Origin: Nostoc linckia FACHB-104 | GTDB taxonomy: Bacteria > Cyanobacteriota > Cyanobacteriia > Cyanobacteriales > Nostocaceae | NCBI RefSeq assembly: GCF_014696615.1 | Contig: NZ_JACJQJ010000016.1 | Coordinates: 62,001-126,000 of the forward strand | Direction of reading: 5' to 3' | DNA length: 64,000 nucleotides | Shown: one piece after another, positions 19,501 to 30,014 of the stretch | How the letters are laid out: every line of letters starts with the position of its first letter | How positions within the stretch are numbered: the first letter of the stretch is position 1 | Made by a program: the position numbers and the translations under genes | Notes under the pieces: model-generated | Database searches by the model: none | What the model was told of the DNA's origin: nothing | Seen by the model: only the letters and a program-made list of their open reading frames with translations

Positions 19501-22133
19501 ATCCCTTTACCTTGTACCCCATAAGCCTGAATTCTTAATTCATAAACTTTGGCTTTTTCCACTAGTGTATTAGCTTTGAGCAACACAACCTCTACTAATT
19601 TATCCATCTGCTCAAATTTACCTGCTAAGTATGCTGCTTCTGCTGCTGTTTCATACAAAGCTAGGGTTAACTCATATTTAGTATCCCAAGAATCATCTGA
19701 TAACAACTCAATTCCTATAGTGAAGTACTTGAGCGCCGATGAGTAAGCTGTTGATATCAAAGCTTTACGTCCAGCAGTCAAATTCATCACAGCCAGATCA
19801 TCACGTTGAGCTTGATTAGTGATGAATTCAATTGCAACATTGAAATGACTGACAAGCTCAAAAATCTTGTCTTCCCTTTCTGATTCTGAGATATTACTTA
19901 AAAGTAGTAAAGCAATTTTTAAGTGGATTGGCTTTCTCTGTTCTTCAGGGATTAGAGAATAAGCAGCTTGCTTTACTTGGTCATGGAAAAATTTATATTT
20001 AGGTAATTGGTAACTACTAATTGGTAAATTATTTGCTGCTTCTCTCTCATCTTTTGGAATAAGATTGTAACCATCAGTCAGAGGAAAAATTAGCCTCTCC
20101 AATAATGCTTCCCACAAGTCTGATGCTGTATTCATTACAGACTTTTCATTGACAATCGCCAAAGTTTTTAAGTCAAATTCATTTCCAAGACAAGCAGCTA
20201 TTTTTAAAACATTTTGTGTATTGATGGGTAGATTTCCTATTTGAATACCCATAAAATCTACAGCATTCTCTCTAAGAGATAAAATTTTAATTTGGGCAAT
20301 ATCATATTGCCAATAACCAGCATCAAAATTTAATTTAATAAGTCCGTCATCATGTAAAGACTTGAGGAATTGTGATGCAAATAAGGGGTTACCTTTCGTT
20401 TTAGCAAACACCATTTGAGTTAGAGGAACAGCAATTACTTCACCACAATGAAGCGTATCAGTAATTAAATTGTTTAAATCAACCTGCCTAAGAGGTGAAA
20501 GTTTAATTGTATTAATTATTGCTTCTTTTTTATAAATTTCCTGTAATGTTAAATTCAATGGATGTAGATTAGAGACTTCATTATCTCTATAGGCACCAAT
20601 TAGTAGTAAACTACCTTTACTCTCAGATAATTCTTCTGCATCACCTGTAACTATAGAAGCAGTTTCGCTCATTAATAACTGGATAAATTGCAAAGAATAC
20701 ATATCTGCCCATTGCAAATCATCGAGAAAAATTACCAAAGGATGTTCTTTGCTAGTAAATACTTGAAGAAATCTTTGCAACAATAAATAAAACCGATTTT
20801 GGGCAGCAATACCAGCAAGTTTAGCTACAGCAGGTTGTTGCCCAATAATTCTTTCCAGTTCAGGAATTACATCAGTAATTACCTGGCATTGTGTACCTAA
20901 TGCTGATGTAATTTTGGCTTTCCATTCTTGAATTTGGACATCTGTTTCCAAGAGTATTTGCCCAATTAAATTCCTTAGAGATTCTACCAAGCCTGACAAT
21001 GGAATATCACGTTGAAACTGGTCAAATTTGCCTTTAATGAAGTAACTACGTTGTTGTGTAATGGTTTTATGTAGTTCGTTAACTAGTGAAGTTTTGCCGA
21101 CACCAGAGAAACCAGAAACTAAAATCATTTCCGTTTTACCGCTTGTTACTCGTTCAAAAGTAGTGAGTAAAGTTTCAATTTCTTGTTGACGACCATAAAG
21201 TTTTTCAGAAATGGCAAAACGATTTGATATATCCTGAGAGCCAAATTGAAATGCTGTAATATTTCCTTTTTCTTCCCATTGCTTCTGGCAATTTTCTAAG
21301 TCGTATATTATTCCATGCACACTTTGATATCTATCTTCGGCATTTTTCGCCATTAGCTTACTGATAATATCAACTAAAATTGAGGGAATTTTGGAATTAA
21401 TACAACTGGCTTTTGGAGGTTCTTTAGCAATGTGCGAATAGACTAACTCCATTGGTTCAGTAGTATTGAATGGTAACTGTCCAGTGAGCAGTTCAAAAAA
21501 GGTAACACCCAAAGAGTAAAAATCTGTACGGTAATCAATACTTCTGTTCATGCGTCCTGTTTGTTCAGGAGAAATGTAAGCTAAATTTCCTTCTAAAACA
21601 TGAGGATTATTAATAGATTGAATTTCTTTTGGTAATAAAGTAGCAAGACTAAAATCGATTAGCTTAATTTCGCTATTCGCAGGATGAATTAGAATATTTG
21701 CAGGTTTAATATCTTTATGAATTATGCGATGGCTATGTAGCTGTTCCAAAGTAGAACAGATTGCCAGCGCTATCTGAAAAAATTCTTTTAATGGAACAAA
21801 ATTATTTCCCTTTTTTCTCTCTCTTATTTGCCAATCTTTAAGGGATATAGCTTCATAATCCTCCATGATCAGAACATAGCCATTGCGGTAATTCTCTAAA
21901 CTGAGGGGTCTAACTATGCCCGGAATATCAAGGTTTTTAGTAATGGTATATTGATTCCGAAATTGACTAATTTCTGCAAATGTAGGATATTCATTTCGCA
22001 TCAATTTCAGGATAACTGATTGCTGGTCTTTGTCTCTAATACCTCGGTAAACTACAGTCTTTTTACCTGAATAGAGTAGCTCAGTGATGCGATAGCCAAT
22101 GATAGGAGATACTGTATCTGATAAGAGTAACAT
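16533..22133 (-). CDS. Giant Ser/Thr kinase-AAA-GAF-histidine kinase
   Basis: Protein of 1866 residues of the cyanobacterial Hstk type, in which a Ser/Thr kinase and a histidine kinase are on one chain. Order: protein kinase domain (about 10-280; catalytic HKDIKPAN with D141, LIDFSLA in place of [12 protein letters not shown]), AAA/NTPase domain (about 320-700; P loop GFSGVGKTS with K347; Walker B-like [11 protein letters not shown]), a long helical TPR-like region (about 750-1300), GAF (about 1370-1530), coiled coil, HisKA ([11 protein letters not shown]1613) and HATPase ([18 protein letters not shown]). The Gly-rich loop of the kinase is degenerate ([10 protein letters not shown]). No receiver domain is attached, so the histidine kinase should signal to a separate regulator; the REC-coiled-coil protein upstream is a candidate by position only. 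Confidence 0.95.
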   Translation of the reverse strand: MLLLSDTVSPIIGYRITELLYSGKKTVVYRGIRDKDQQSVILKLMRNEYPTFAEISQFRNQYTITKNLDIPGIVRPLSLENYRNGYVLIMEDYEAISLKDWQIRERKKGNNFVPLKEFFQIALAICSTLEQLHSHRIIHKDIKPANILIHPANSEIKLIDFSLATLLPKEIQSINNPHVLEGNLAYISPEQTGRMNRSIDYRTDFYSLGVTFFELLTGQLPFNTTEPMELVYSHIAKEPPKASCINSKIPSILVDIISKLMAKNAEDRYQSVHGIIYDLENCQKQWEEKGNITAFQFGSQDISNRFAISEKLYGRQQEIETLLTTFERVTSGKTEMILVSGFSGVGKTSLVNELHKTITQQRSYFIKGKFDQFQRDIPLSGLVESLRNLIGQILLETDVQIQEWKAKITSALGTQCQVITDVIPELERIIGQQPAVAKLAGIAAQNRFYLLLQRFLQVFTSKEHPLVIFLDDLQWADMYSLQFIQLLMSETASIVTGDAEELSESKGSLLLIGAYRDNEVSNLHPLNLTLQEIYKKEAIINTIKLSPLRQVDLNNLITDTLHCGEVIAVPLTQMVFAKTKGNPLFASQFLKSLHDDGLIKLNFDAGYWQYDIAQIKILSLRENAVDFMGIQIGNLPINTQNVLKIAACLGNEFDLKTLAIVNEKSVMNTASDLWEALLERLIFPLTDGYNLIPKDEREAANNLPISSYQLPKYKFFHDQVKQAAYSLIPEEQRKPIHLKIALLLLSNISESEREDKIFELVSHFNVAIEFITNQAQRDDLAVMNLTAGRKALISTAYSSALKYFTIGIELLSDDSWDTKYELTLALYETAAEAAYLAGKFEQMDKLVEVVLLKANTLVEKAKVYELRIQAYGVQGKGIDAINILLDFLKMLSVDFPERPSQFHVQQEIERTALNLTNKRIEDLIDLPEMREAKAMAIMHILASGMNYAGQSVPELMPLICLKKINLSLEYGNSHSSALAYIAYGLMLCEMSGDIESGYKFACLALSLVEKFNAQKFKSKILDIFNRFIRHLREHLRDSLKPLLEAYTAGLETGNLEFAAYSINAYSYYLYFSGKDLSYLKQEIATYSQAIYKINQKRIFNYNEIYHQVVLNLIDSVKNPCCLIGDAYDEETMLPFLLQANDTIGLLYLYISKLHLCYLFNDFSQAFENSILAEKYLDTGRGQIFVPVFYLYDSLSRLAVYHYFDESEQKSILQKVIENQEKMKKWADSAPMNYLHKFYLVEAEHYRVIGQYVEAIDYYEYAINLAKEHGYINEEALAYELAAKFYLGWGKQKIAQTYLIDAYYGYLSWGAKAKVDDLKKRYPQLLASIVQQEKYNHSSREKNSRELSINLSTSSNQSTLATNETILGSNTSISDMLDLASVIKASQAVSGEIELQELLSTLMQVVMENAGASKCVLILSEFNNFNLTITAVSANGNFADSYTEFLSIPLESSDHVPITLINYVKRTQEILVIDDIKAQASFALDIYIKREQPKSILCIPILNQSKFLGIIYLENNLTTEAFTSSRLEVLKLIITQAAISLENALLYQNLEKANQELEKYNHNLETKVAERIQEINIKNSHLQQTLEQLRSTQSQLIQSEKMSSLGQMVAGIAHEINNPINFIHGNITHAHEYVQDLLDLVGIYQQEYPSASSLLKKKVAEIDLDFLAEDLPKVLHSMKLGSSRIRNIILGLRNFSRLDESEMKPVNIHEGIDSTLMILQHRLKENSNRPEIQVIKEYEQLPEVSCYAGQLNQVFMNILSNAIDALDECKDQGNYLRHNPQIRIRTELKDAKTLRIRIADNGRGMTAQVQQKIFDPFFTTKAVGSGTGLGLSISYQVIVDKHKGQLRCDSLLGKGTEFVIEIPMQQA

Positions 22134-22345
22134 AGAAGCTTATGAGGGTAATTATAATTCTTTCATTATTATTCCCATTGAAAAGCAAGGACTAGCAGTA
22201 AATAATGTGGAAATTCTGTGAAATATATAGATTTTTGCTAAAAAATTCACAATTTTAAGCTTGGTTTCCTAATCAGAGTAAGAGAAAACTGCCAATCTCT
22301 GATATTGAAATACCAAACATTCTTTAATAGAAAGTATAAAAAACC

Positions 22346-22393
22346 AAAAACCTGCCTTCATCCTCGTGATTCTGAATGCTGGCAGGTGTTTTT
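22346..22393. terminator. Bidirectional terminator-like hairpin
   Basis: Arms ACCTGCC and GGCAGGT extend into A and T tracts (AAAAACCTGCC at the left, GGCAGGTGTTTTT at the right), with a 24-base loop. T runs follow in both directions. The minus-strand reading may end transcripts of the REC-coiled-coil gene. Confidence 0.6.
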
Positions 22394-22529
22394 ATCATTA
22401 TTGATAGCAATAAAAATACTTATCTCAAACTCCAGAAATTTTTTAAACTGGAGTTACTCAAAAGGAAGAGTAGAAAATTTTTAAAGAAAATCAGATTCTC
22501 AACAACTAGCGGTTTCATTGGCTAATAAC

Positions 22530-22759
22530 ACTAGTACAACAGAGCAAAAGTAAAAAGTGAGCCAATACGATATATATGCTGTCCGGCTCACTCTGCAAAA
22601 TAATTTATTTCTGAGAACTCCCTTAGTTTTATCAAATTAAGAGCATATTTATTTGCATCTAGAATGCTACGCGTAAGTCAACAGTCAAAAAGTTTCTATA
22701 TCAATAAAGGCTTTTGGCTAGTTGAAATGGTTACTTTATTTATGCTGTGTTGTACTAGT
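22530..22759. mobile_element. MITE-like element, 230 bp
   Basis: The ends are inverted copies of ACTAGTACAACA followed by SAGCAWAARTAAA (about 21 of 25 positions match). The sequence CTAG at each end contains TA, the target of IS630/Tc1-type transposases, so the ends may be GTACAACA plus a TA duplication. Inside there is a hairpin with arms AGTGAGCC and GGCTCACT (22556-22563, 22585-22592). It has no coding capacity, so it would need a transposase in trans. Confidence 0.6.
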
Positions 22760-22807
22760 CCTTAGTCTCTACTTTTATGCGTTATTCTTATACGCATTTG
22801 ATGACGA

Positions 22808-23443
22808 CTATTTGACTTTCTGCTTAATGAAGGTCACAACTTGAGTTAGCTGTTTCTTCAAGCTCTCTATTTCTGCTTGCATCTTGGCAATTTTTTCATT
22901 TAAAAGCTCAATTTCTCCCGACGATACGGTTGCAACACTTGGAGGTGGAACTGTAGCATTGCTATTTACAGTCGCTGGAGCTGTGGCAAAACTATGACTA
23001 GAAGTTGCAGTTGCGCCATTACTAACAGCAACGCCTGCTCCAACTAGAGCTGGTTCTGGGCGTACCTGTTTAGCTTTTGTCATTGCTGACTTAATGGCAC
23101 CAATGAGTTGCTTCTGGTCAAACGGCTTACCCAGAAATTCAAAATATTCAAAGGGTTCTGAAATTTTTTCAGTTACCTCTTCCTTACGACCAGACATCAT
23201 TACTAGAGGAATCTTCCTTAACTCAGGTTGGGCTTGAATTTGCTGGAACACTTCCCAACCACTCATTTTCGGTAGTAGAAAATCTAACATGATTAAACTA
23301 AATTTTTCTTTAAGGATGTAATTTAGTCCTTCTAAGCCGTCTTTTGCTTCTACTACCTCGAAATTGCCAGGCGGCAACATCTCTCGTACTTTTACCCTGA
23401 CAACTGTGGTGTCATCAATAACTAGAATTTTGTTACTTGCCAC
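22808..23443 (-). CDS. Response regulator with coiled-coil C-terminus
   Basis: Protein of 211 residues with a CheY-like receiver (about 4-125; D10/D11, phospho-acceptor D54, GKPF lysine), an Ala/Ser/Thr/Val-rich flexible linker (about 135-175) and a C-terminal coiled coil (IELLNEKIAKMQAEIESLKKQL). There is no DNA-binding domain, so output is probably by protein-protein contact, perhaps oligomerisation through the coil. The start is GTG at 23443 with only a weak AGAG upstream; no better ATG is available before the conserved KILVIDD strand. Confidence 0.92.
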   Translation of the reverse strand: MASNKILVIDDTTVVRVKVREMLPPGNFEVVEAKDGLEGLNYILKEKFSLIMLDFLLPKMSGWEVFQQIQAQPELRKIPLVMMSGRKEEVTEKISEPFEYFEFLGKPFDQKQLIGAIKSAMTKAKQVRPEPALVGAGVAVSNGATATSSHSFATAPATVNSNATVPPPSVATVSSGEIELLNEKIAKMQAEIESLKKQLTQVVTFIKQKVK

Positions 23444-23702
23444 GACTTATTACTCTAACAGAAACTATAGGTGTAGATGGCTATTATGCCCATTGACATT
23501 GAGAATGCTCTTACTATATCCAACATTTATCTTGATTGGGGGAGAGTATATTTTCGGTATAAGTGATTTTCGGGGATGTGTTTTCTAGAACCTCTCCCCT
23601 TGTTCTAGTCAATTTATGTCATGGTAATATTTAAGGCTTTAACCTTGCTCTAGAGCATAGAGAATTTGCTCCACAGTACCTTTGGATCTCGCGTGGTTGT
23701 CT

Positions 23703-24605
23703 ATGACTTCGTCACAACAAGCCCAACTCAAGTCAGAAATAATGGCAATGCCCAGCTGGTTACGTCGTTCTATCGGCAAAGCCAGCGAAATTTCTACAGT
23801 ACAACGGATTATTAAGCAGCGCCAAATTCATACAATTTGCGAAGAAGGACGTTGCCCCAACCGGGGGGAGTGCTATGCCCAAAAAACTGCTACTTTTCTG
23901 CTAATGGGCCCTACTTGTACTCGTTCTTGTGCATTTTGTCAAGTAGATAAAGGTCATGCACCAATGCCCTTAGATTTAGAGGAACCGCAAAAGGTGGCAG
24001 AAGCTGTCAAGCTTTTGGGTTTACGTTATGTGGTACTGACTTCTGTAGCCCGTGATGACTTGACAGACCAGGGAGCCGGACATTTTGTCCAAACGATGGA
24101 GACTATCCGCCAGTTGAACCCAGAAACTCAAATAGAAGTGCTGACACCAGATTTTTGGGGTGGTATTGGTGCTGGGGAGGAAGGACAACGGCAAAGAATA
24201 GAGATGATTGTCAAGGCGAAGCCTGCTTGTTTTAACCACAATATTGAGACGGTGCAACGCTTAACTGGGCCAGTGCGCCGGGGAGCAAAATACGATCGCT
24301 CGCTGCATGTACTTGCAATCGTCAAAGAAATCGACTCCTCTATCCCCACCAAATCTGGTTTAATGCTGGGACATGGCGAAACCTTTGATGAAATCATGGA
24401 AGCCATGAAAGATTTAAGAGCCGTAGGATGCGATCGCTTAACTATTGGTCAGTATATGCGACCTTCCCTAGAACATCTGCCAGTCCAAAAATACTGGACT
24501 CCAGAAGAATTTGATCAACTTGCCAGCCACGCATGGCAAATGGGATTTAGTCACGTTCGTTCTGGGCCTTTGGTTCGGAGTTCCTATCATGCAGGGGAGG
24601 ATTGA
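23703..24605 (+). CDS. lipA: Lipoyl synthase
   Basis: Radical SAM enzyme that inserts two sulfur atoms into protein-bound octanoyl groups to make lipoyl cofactors for 2-oxoacid dehydrogenases and glycine cleavage. The auxiliary cluster motif [12 protein letters not shown] (Cx4Cx5C), the radical SAM motif CTRSCAFC (CxxxCxxC) and the C-terminal RSSYHA serine ligand are all present. ATG 23703 gives 300 residues, the usual length; a TTG at 23682 and later ATGs (near MAMPSWLRR) are alternatives. lipB is not adjacent. Confidence 0.96.
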   Translation: MTSSQQAQLKSEIMAMPSWLRRSIGKASEISTVQRIIKQRQIHTICEEGRCPNRGECYAQKTATFLLMGPTCTRSCAFCQVDKGHAPMPLDLEEPQKVAEAVKLLGLRYVVLTSVARDDLTDQGAGHFVQTMETIRQLNPETQIEVLTPDFWGGIGAGEEGQRQRIEMIVKAKPACFNHNIETVQRLTGPVRRGAKYDRSLHVLAIVKEIDSSIPTKSGLMLGHGETFDEIMEAMKDLRAVGCDRLTIGQYMRPSLEHLPVQKYWTPEEFDQLASHAWQMGFSHVRSGPLVRSSYHAGED

Positions 24606-24763
24606 GGGGGTAGGGGGTAGGGAGAAGAGGGGAATAAATATCCCATTACCCAGTCCCCAATCCCTAATTCCCAACCTTCTCACAAATATTTTTAAAGAAA
24701 CTGGCTAATCGGTACCTCTGTTTGGTATTTCTTAAACAGTCCTGAAATTTAGGAGAACAGCCA

Positions 24764-24901
24764 ATGACTGCTAAAAGCAAAAGTTCACCAGTAGCAGATA
24801 GTGGAGCTAAACCCCCCTATCCTTTCCGTACTGGTTGGGCATTATTCTTATTAGCGATCAACTTCTTAGTTGCAGCTTACTACTTCCATATCATCGAGTA
24901 A
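24764..24901 (+). CDS. psaX: Photosystem I subunit PsaX
   Basis: Small peripheral subunit of photosystem I with a single membrane helix, present in thermophilic and some filamentous cyanobacteria. The 45-residue product has a hydrophilic lumen/stroma-side start (MTAKSKSSPVADSG), then KPPYPFRTGW and one helix (ALFLLAINFLVAAYYF) ending HIIE, which matches the family. ATG 24764 is preceded by AGGAGAACAGCCA, a good binding site. The gene follows lipA after 158 bases that contain degenerate heptamers. Confidence 0.95.
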   Translation: MTAKSKSSPVADSGAKPPYPFRTGWALFLLAINFLVAAYYFHIIE

Positions 24902-24922
24902 TTAGAAGCTGATTGGTGCTGC

Positions 24923-25789
24923 TCAAATCGTGCCTTTAAATAAACCCTTGGGACGAATGAGCAGCACCAAAATCATGATTAACAGCGCTACTCCTTGTTT
25001 ATACTGAGAACCAAGCCAAGGGGTGCTGACTTCTTGCACTATGCCAATGATAAAAGCAGCCGCGATCGCACCATAAGGATTACCAATTCCCCCCAAAATA
25101 ACGGAGGCAAATAAGGGCAGAATCAAAAACCACCCCATATTTGGGCGCACTGCTGTAATTAATCCGTACATACTGCCACCCAAAGACGTGAGTGTGCCAG
25201 CTATTAGCCATGTCCAGAGAATTACTTGCTCTACATTAATGCCAGAAACTCGAGCTAAATCTAAATCATCGGCAACCGCTCGCATTGCCTTGCCAACTTT
25301 TGTATTTTGCAGCAGGTAGTGCAGTGCCAAAATAGCCAGCACTGCTAACCCCAACACTAACAACTGATTTTGTGGTACCTTTAAGCCGAATACATCTAAA
25401 GCTGGGGTAACAGGTAAATTATAGTTTTGGTTCTTACCCCCCCAGATGAAGATAATGCCATTGCGGAGGAATAAGGCCAATCCAATGGAAATAATAATTA
25501 GCGTCGTGGAAGTAGCGCGGAGACTACGCATTCTTGACCACAGTAATTTTTCTGATATCAGCATCATTACCACTGTTCCTGCTGCGGCCAGTACCATTGA
25601 CAACCAAATATTTACACCAGCACTATTTACCAGCAGCGTTAGATAAGCCCCCAAAGTCAGAAAATCACCGTGGGCAAAATTAGACAACCGTAAAATCCCA
25701 TAGGTAAGGGTAAGTCCGACTGCACCCAGAGCAATAATACTCCCTACGGCAATTCCATTAATAATTAATTGAGCAAGTTGTAGATCCAT
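24923..25789 (-). CDS. natD: Branched-chain/neutral amino acid ABC permease (LivH type)
   Basis: Membrane subunit of a HAAT-family amino acid importer, 288 residues with about eight helices and the LivH signatures LSNFAHGDFLTLGAYL, GKAMRAVADD and PLFASVILGGIGNPYGA. It stands alone, without LivM, LivF, LivG or a binding protein. In Anabaena the neutral amino acid transporter N-I has scattered genes, and its LivH-type subunit is NatD, so the symbol is assigned by that analogy. The family call is firm; the specific symbol is less sure. It is convergent with psaX, with 21 bases between the stops. Confidence 0.9.
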   Translation of the reverse strand: MDLQLAQLIINGIAVGSIIALGAVGLTLTYGILRLSNFAHGDFLTLGAYLTLLVNSAGVNIWLSMVLAAAGTVVMMLISEKLLWSRMRSLRATSTTLIIISIGLALFLRNGIIFIWGGKNQNYNLPVTPALDVFGLKVPQNQLLVLGLAVLAILALHYLLQNTKVGKAMRAVADDLDLARVSGINVEQVILWTWLIAGTLTSLGGSMYGLITAVRPNMGWFLILPLFASVILGGIGNPYGAIAAAFIIGIVQEVSTPWLGSQYKQGVALLIMILVLLIRPKGLFKGTI

Positions 25790-25972
25790 AGTGTTAAGCA
25801 GCTCTTAAGAAATTACTAGTTAGTGATTTCATACATTAAATTGGTGGGATCATCGTCACATTCGACACTATAGGTTATGCTTTATAAAGAAGCAGGAATT
25901 GTGCGCTAATATACATAGAATCCTGTTCGCACTTTTGTGCGAAGCTCCACTTGTTCAGCGGTCTAGTTGACC

Positions 25973-27772
25973 ATGCAGCAGTATTCAAGCTTACCAGAAC
26001 AGAACTCACAGATAGATACAACCCAAACACTTTTGACCACAATACAGCAACTTCGAGCCGAGTTGTGGCTGGAAGGCGGCTTGAACCAGTTGCAAAGCCA
26101 TCTCAATGATTGCTTGCTTTCTGCTTGTACCACCTTGCCACAACCAAGAGCTACAGAAGCAGAAATTTTCCAAATTTTGGTCAACGAGATTAGCCATGCT
26201 TTAAACAGTAGTAAGGTGGCGATCGCGCTGTTCCAACTACAAGAGACAACTGGTAAAATTTTTTATGTTCCACCATCCCCCTCCCGACGCTCACAACTTC
26301 TACACCTAGAAGCGTTATCCAAAAAAGGCAAAAAGTTACGCCTGAAATTGGATGAGGTGATAGAACTTGAAGATTTACATCACCTAGAGAATCAAGAAAC
26401 GCCTGGCGCTTGGCAATTGGCCAATGATTGTGGCGGAATAAGCGCTTGGCTAATTGTGGCGACAGCGCCTGTAAGAGGTGATTCGGAGTTATGTAACACA
26501 GCAGAAGTGGAACTGCGATCGCAATTTATCGCACGGGCTGTCAAATATTGCTCTGTAGCGTTAGCAAAACTCAGACAAATACAGTCCTGGCAACAAAAGT
26601 CGCAATATTTAGGTAGTTCTAATCGAGAACTAGAGCGTACTAATCAACTGAAAAATCAGTTTTTGGCAAATACCAGTCACGAAATTCGCACACCGCTGAG
26701 TTCGATTATTGGCTTCACCCATCTGCTGTTGGCGCAAGGCTACGATCCGACTAGAGAACGTCATCAAGAGTATTTAAATATTATTCAATCCAGTAGCAAG
26801 CATTTGCTAGCACTAATAAATGATATTTTGGATCTTTCTAAAATTGAAGCTAATCAACTAGATGTCCAGTGGGAAATAGTAAATGTACCTACATTGTGTC
26901 GTAATGTTTTGGCACTGGTAAAAGAAAAAGCTGCTAATAAATGTTTAAAACTGCTGTTAGATATAGAGCCAGAGGTAACAACGATAGTTGCCGATCCTTT
27001 ACGGCTCAAACAAATGTTATTAAATTTACTTTTCAACGCCCTTAAGTTTACAAATACAGGAACTGTGGGTTTACAGGTAGTCGCTAAAGGGAGCTTTTTG
27101 CATTTTACAGTGTGGGATACTGGTACAGGTATTTCTCCAACAGACCAAGCAAAACTTTTTCAACCCTATTTCCAAATCGCTAATTCTACAGTTAACCGTA
27201 ATGAAGGTACTGGCTTAGGTTTAGCTGTAACTCGTAAACTCGCTGAAGTTCACGGAGGCTGTATAGAAGTCGAATCTAAAGTTGATTGCGGCTCGCGTTT
27301 TACTATCATACTTCCCTTAAATCCTGTGGGAGAATTAACAGGAATTGAAGGTAATATTGCTTCTGTATCCGCTTCAGCACCTTTAGACATCGCTCCTAGC
27401 TGTTTTTTAGAAATTTTGCTAGTAGAAAACGACTTAAACAACGCTAAGTTGATCCAAATTTATTTAGAAAAACTAGGTTATCAAGTCACTGTGGCTAACA
27501 ATGCTGCTGAAATGTGGGAAGCATTGAAAAATATTAACCCAGCAGTGATTTTAATGGATGTCAATCTGCCGGATGATAATGGTCTCAACTTAGTGCAGCA
27601 ATTGCGAGAACATACGCAATATCAGATGACTCCCATCATTGCCCAAACAGCAATGGCAATGAAAGGCGATCGCGACATTTGTCTGGCAGCTGGAGTGAAT
27701 GATTATATTTCTAAACCTATTGATTTACCACTGTTAGCTAGTTTGGTAGCTAAATATAGTAAACCGCAGTAA
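25973..27772 (+). CDS. Cytoplasmic hybrid histidine kinase (GAF-like-HK-REC)
   Basis: Protein of 599 residues from ATG 25973 (a TTG two codons earlier is also possible). The N-terminal half (about 55-205) looks like a divergent GAF domain, then a short coil leads to HisKA (FLANTSHEIRTPLSS, H236), HATPase (LNLLFNALKFTNTG, DTGTGIS, GTGLGLAVTRK) and a receiver domain (LLVENDLNNAK, D529 in LMDVNLPDD, SKP lysine). No membrane segment is visible, so the signal is intracellular. It has no adjacent regulator gene. Confidence 0.93.
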   Translation: MQQYSSLPEQNSQIDTTQTLLTTIQQLRAELWLEGGLNQLQSHLNDCLLSACTTLPQPRATEAEIFQILVNEISHALNSSKVAIALFQLQETTGKIFYVPPSPSRRSQLLHLEALSKKGKKLRLKLDEVIELEDLHHLENQETPGAWQLANDCGGISAWLIVATAPVRGDSELCNTAEVELRSQFIARAVKYCSVALAKLRQIQSWQQKSQYLGSSNRELERTNQLKNQFLANTSHEIRTPLSSIIGFTHLLLAQGYDPTRERHQEYLNIIQSSSKHLLALINDILDLSKIEANQLDVQWEIVNVPTLCRNVLALVKEKAANKCLKLLLDIEPEVTTIVADPLRLKQMLLNLLFNALKFTNTGTVGLQVVAKGSFLHFTVWDTGTGISPTDQAKLFQPYFQIANSTVNRNEGTGLGLAVTRKLAEVHGGCIEVESKVDCGSRFTIILPLNPVGELTGIEGNIASVSASAPLDIAPSCFLEILLVENDLNNAKLIQIYLEKLGYQVTVANNAAEMWEALKNINPAVILMDVNLPDDNGLNLVQQLREHTQYQMTPIIAQTAMAMKGDRDICLAAGVNDYISKPIDLPLLASLVAKYSKPQ

Positions 27773-27889
27773 TTCATAATTGGTAATTAAATTTTAGAGA
27801 ATTGGGATAACACCATGCGAATACCTCAAGCCAATTATTTCTAGTACTATAGATATATTTGCTGCGGGCTATCCTACTGGTGAACAGCC

Positions 27890-28678
27890 ATGTCAGAAAC
27901 TACTTTACCTTTACCCTTAGTTGAAATTCCTCCCACCCAAACCGAACTTCCCTTTGATGATGGTGTTCCAATGGAAAGCGCAAGGCACAAGGCCCAAATG
28001 GACTTGTTGATAGATGCTTTAATTCCTTGGTTGTCACACCGAGAAGATGGGTTTGTGGGTGGTAATATGTTTGTTTACTACAGTTTGGCGCAGGTGCGAA
28101 ACAAAGACTTTAAAGGCCCAGACTTTTTTGTGGTGTTGGGAGTCCCGAAAGGTGAACGCAAAAGTTGGGTAGTTTGGGAAGAAGGAAAAGCACCGGATGT
28201 TGTAATTGAGTTACTTTCTGAAAGTACAGCCGCCGCAGACAAAAACGAAAAAAAACGAATTTATCAAAATCAAATGCGTGTACCAGAATATTTCTGGTAT
28301 GACCCGTTTAACCCAGATGATTGGGCGGGTTTTTCGATTCAACAAAGAGTTTATCAACCTTTAGTTACAAATCACCGCAATCAATTGGTAAGTGAATCTT
28401 TAGGGTTAGCTTTGCAACGTTGGCAAGGAAATTACAAAGGGATTGATGCGACTTGGTTACGCTGGGCAAATTTGGAAGGAGAATTACTACCAACCCCTGA
28501 AGAACAGGAACGCCAACGAGCCGAACAGGAATGCCAACGAGCAGACAGAATTGAGGCGCAGTTGTTGCAAACAGCACGTAATTTACTGGTTGGGGGGATG
28601 ACAGTGGAAGAGGTGGCGAGGGTTACAGGTTTGGATGTAGAGGCGATCGCACAATTGCTCCCAACATCTGAGGCGTGA
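27890..28678 (+). CDS. Uma2-family protein (DUF820, restriction-endonuclease-like fold)
   Basis: Protein of 262 residues. The PD-(D/E)xK-like core is visible as GPDFFVVLG, APDVVIELLSEST and KKRIYQNQMRVPEYFWYDP. A charged coil (EEQERQRAEQECQRADRIEAQLL) and a helical tail (VEEVARVTGLDVEAIAQLL) follow. These proteins occur in dozens of copies in filamentous cyanobacteria, and their biological role is unknown; nuclease activity is predicted from the fold only. Confidence 0.92.
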   Translation: MSETTLPLPLVEIPPTQTELPFDDGVPMESARHKAQMDLLIDALIPWLSHREDGFVGGNMFVYYSLAQVRNKDFKGPDFFVVLGVPKGERKSWVVWEEGKAPDVVIELLSESTAAADKNEKKRIYQNQMRVPEYFWYDPFNPDDWAGFSIQQRVYQPLVTNHRNQLVSESLGLALQRWQGNYKGIDATWLRWANLEGELLPTPEEQERQRAEQECQRADRIEAQLLQTARNLLVGGMTVEEVARVTGLDVEAIAQLLPTSEA

Positions 28679-28933
28679 GAAACTGCTATCGACGGTAAAA
28701 ACCTTCCGGCTTCAACTGTGGTTAAACCAAACTCTTTTTTGACCTTCGCTCAGGTAAAACTACTGTATGGCATAGTTGTCACTGGTTATTTGTCATTTGT
28801 TATTCGTCATTTTCCTGCGTCTTTCTCATACCTCATTCCTAATTCTTTATCAGTAGACCTCTCGTCGGTTACTTGTTACTAGTTACTAGAATAGAATTTG
28901 TTGGGTGCTATAGGATTGCGGTAGGACTAGAAA

Positions 28934-29770
28934 ATGAAACTAACAGAAAAACTTGAGCGACTAAAAGCGATATTCGCAGAAATGGAGCAGGCGCTAATTG
29001 CTTACTCTGGGGGTGTTGATAGTACTTTGGTTGTCAAGATTGCTTATGATGTTTTAGGCGATCGCGCTTTGGCTGTGACGGCTGTTTCACCGTCGTTATT
29101 GCCGGAAGAATTGGAAGATGCGAAAATTCAAGCGGCAACTATTGGGATTCCCCATCAAATTGTTCAGACAAACGAAATGGACAATCCCAATTACACTTCC
29201 AACCCTGTCAACCGCTGCTATTTCTGCAAAAGTGAATTACACGACACTCTCAAGCCTTTAGCTAGGGAATTGGGTTATCCCTATGTGGTGGATGGAGTCA
29301 ACGCCGATGATTTACACGATTATCGCCCAGGAATTCAAGCAGCTAAAGAAAGAGGTGCGCGATCGCCTTTAGCAGAAGTCGGTGTGACTAAAATGGAAGT
29401 CCGCCAGCTTTCCCAAGAACTCGGTTTACCTTGGTGGGATAAACCCGCACAACCTTGTCTCAGTTCCCGTTTTCCCTATGGTGAAGAGATTACTGTTACT
29501 AAGTTACAACGCGTTGGCAGGGCAGAAATTTACCTGCGTAAGTTGGGGTTAAAAAATTTGCGCGTGCGTTCGGAAGGTGATACAGCAAGGATTGAATTAC
29601 CACCAGAACAAATCAAAGAATTTGTCTTGACGACAGATTTACAACAAGTAGTGTCTGCTTTTCAAGAATTTGGTTTTATGTACGTCACTCTTGATTTAGA
29701 AGGCTATCGCAGTGGTAAGTTAAATCAAGTGTTGCAGCCGCAAGCCTTGAGCTTGAAAAATTATAGCTAA
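28934..29770 (+). CDS. larE: ATP-dependent sulfur transferase LarE, three-cysteine type
   Basis: PP-loop enzyme that adenylates and thiolates the nicotinate-derived precursor of the nickel-pincer nucleotide cofactor. The PP loop is SGGVDS (residues 25-30). Besides C175 (PAQPCLSSRFPYG), the position of the sacrificial cysteine in the lactobacillus enzyme, this protein has C95 and C98 (NRCYFCK). LarE proteins with these three cysteines have been found to bind a [4Fe-4S] cluster instead of sacrificing a cysteine. larB, larC and larA are not in the window. The 278-residue length fits the family. Confidence 0.92.
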   Translation: MKLTEKLERLKAIFAEMEQALIAYSGGVDSTLVVKIAYDVLGDRALAVTAVSPSLLPEELEDAKIQAATIGIPHQIVQTNEMDNPNYTSNPVNRCYFCKSELHDTLKPLARELGYPYVVDGVNADDLHDYRPGIQAAKERGARSPLAEVGVTKMEVRQLSQELGLPWWDKPAQPCLSSRFPYGEEITVTKLQRVGRAEIYLRKLGLKNLRVRSEGDTARIELPPEQIKEFVLTTDLQQVVSAFQEFGFMYVTLDLEGYRSGKLNQVLQPQALSLKNYS

Positions 29771-30014
29771 TCGGATAGCGATCGCTCATGGCCCAGTCAC
29801 CCGTCCTATTGGTAGAGGTGTATATTTTTACTATCAAGATAGCTTGATCATTGAAATTTGCTGCCATCCTCAATCAAGCTGACACTTTCACAGAAAAACT
29901 ACGAAAATTGACTTTGATAGTTATATTCTTTTGATTAAATTCCGAAAAAATGCTTGCATAATTACCTCAAAGGTTACCTAATATACCTTACAACTGCAAG
30001 CCAATATTTTATCG

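Larger units (their letters stand above)
22134..22807. other. Intergenic region with terminator-like hairpins and a MITE-like element
   Basis: About 670 bases. It contains a terminator-like hairpin at 22346-22393, a second hairpin with 8-bp arms AACTCCAG/CTGGAGTT at 22428-22455, and a MITE-like element at 22530-22759. No coding frame is convincing. Confidence 0.6.
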
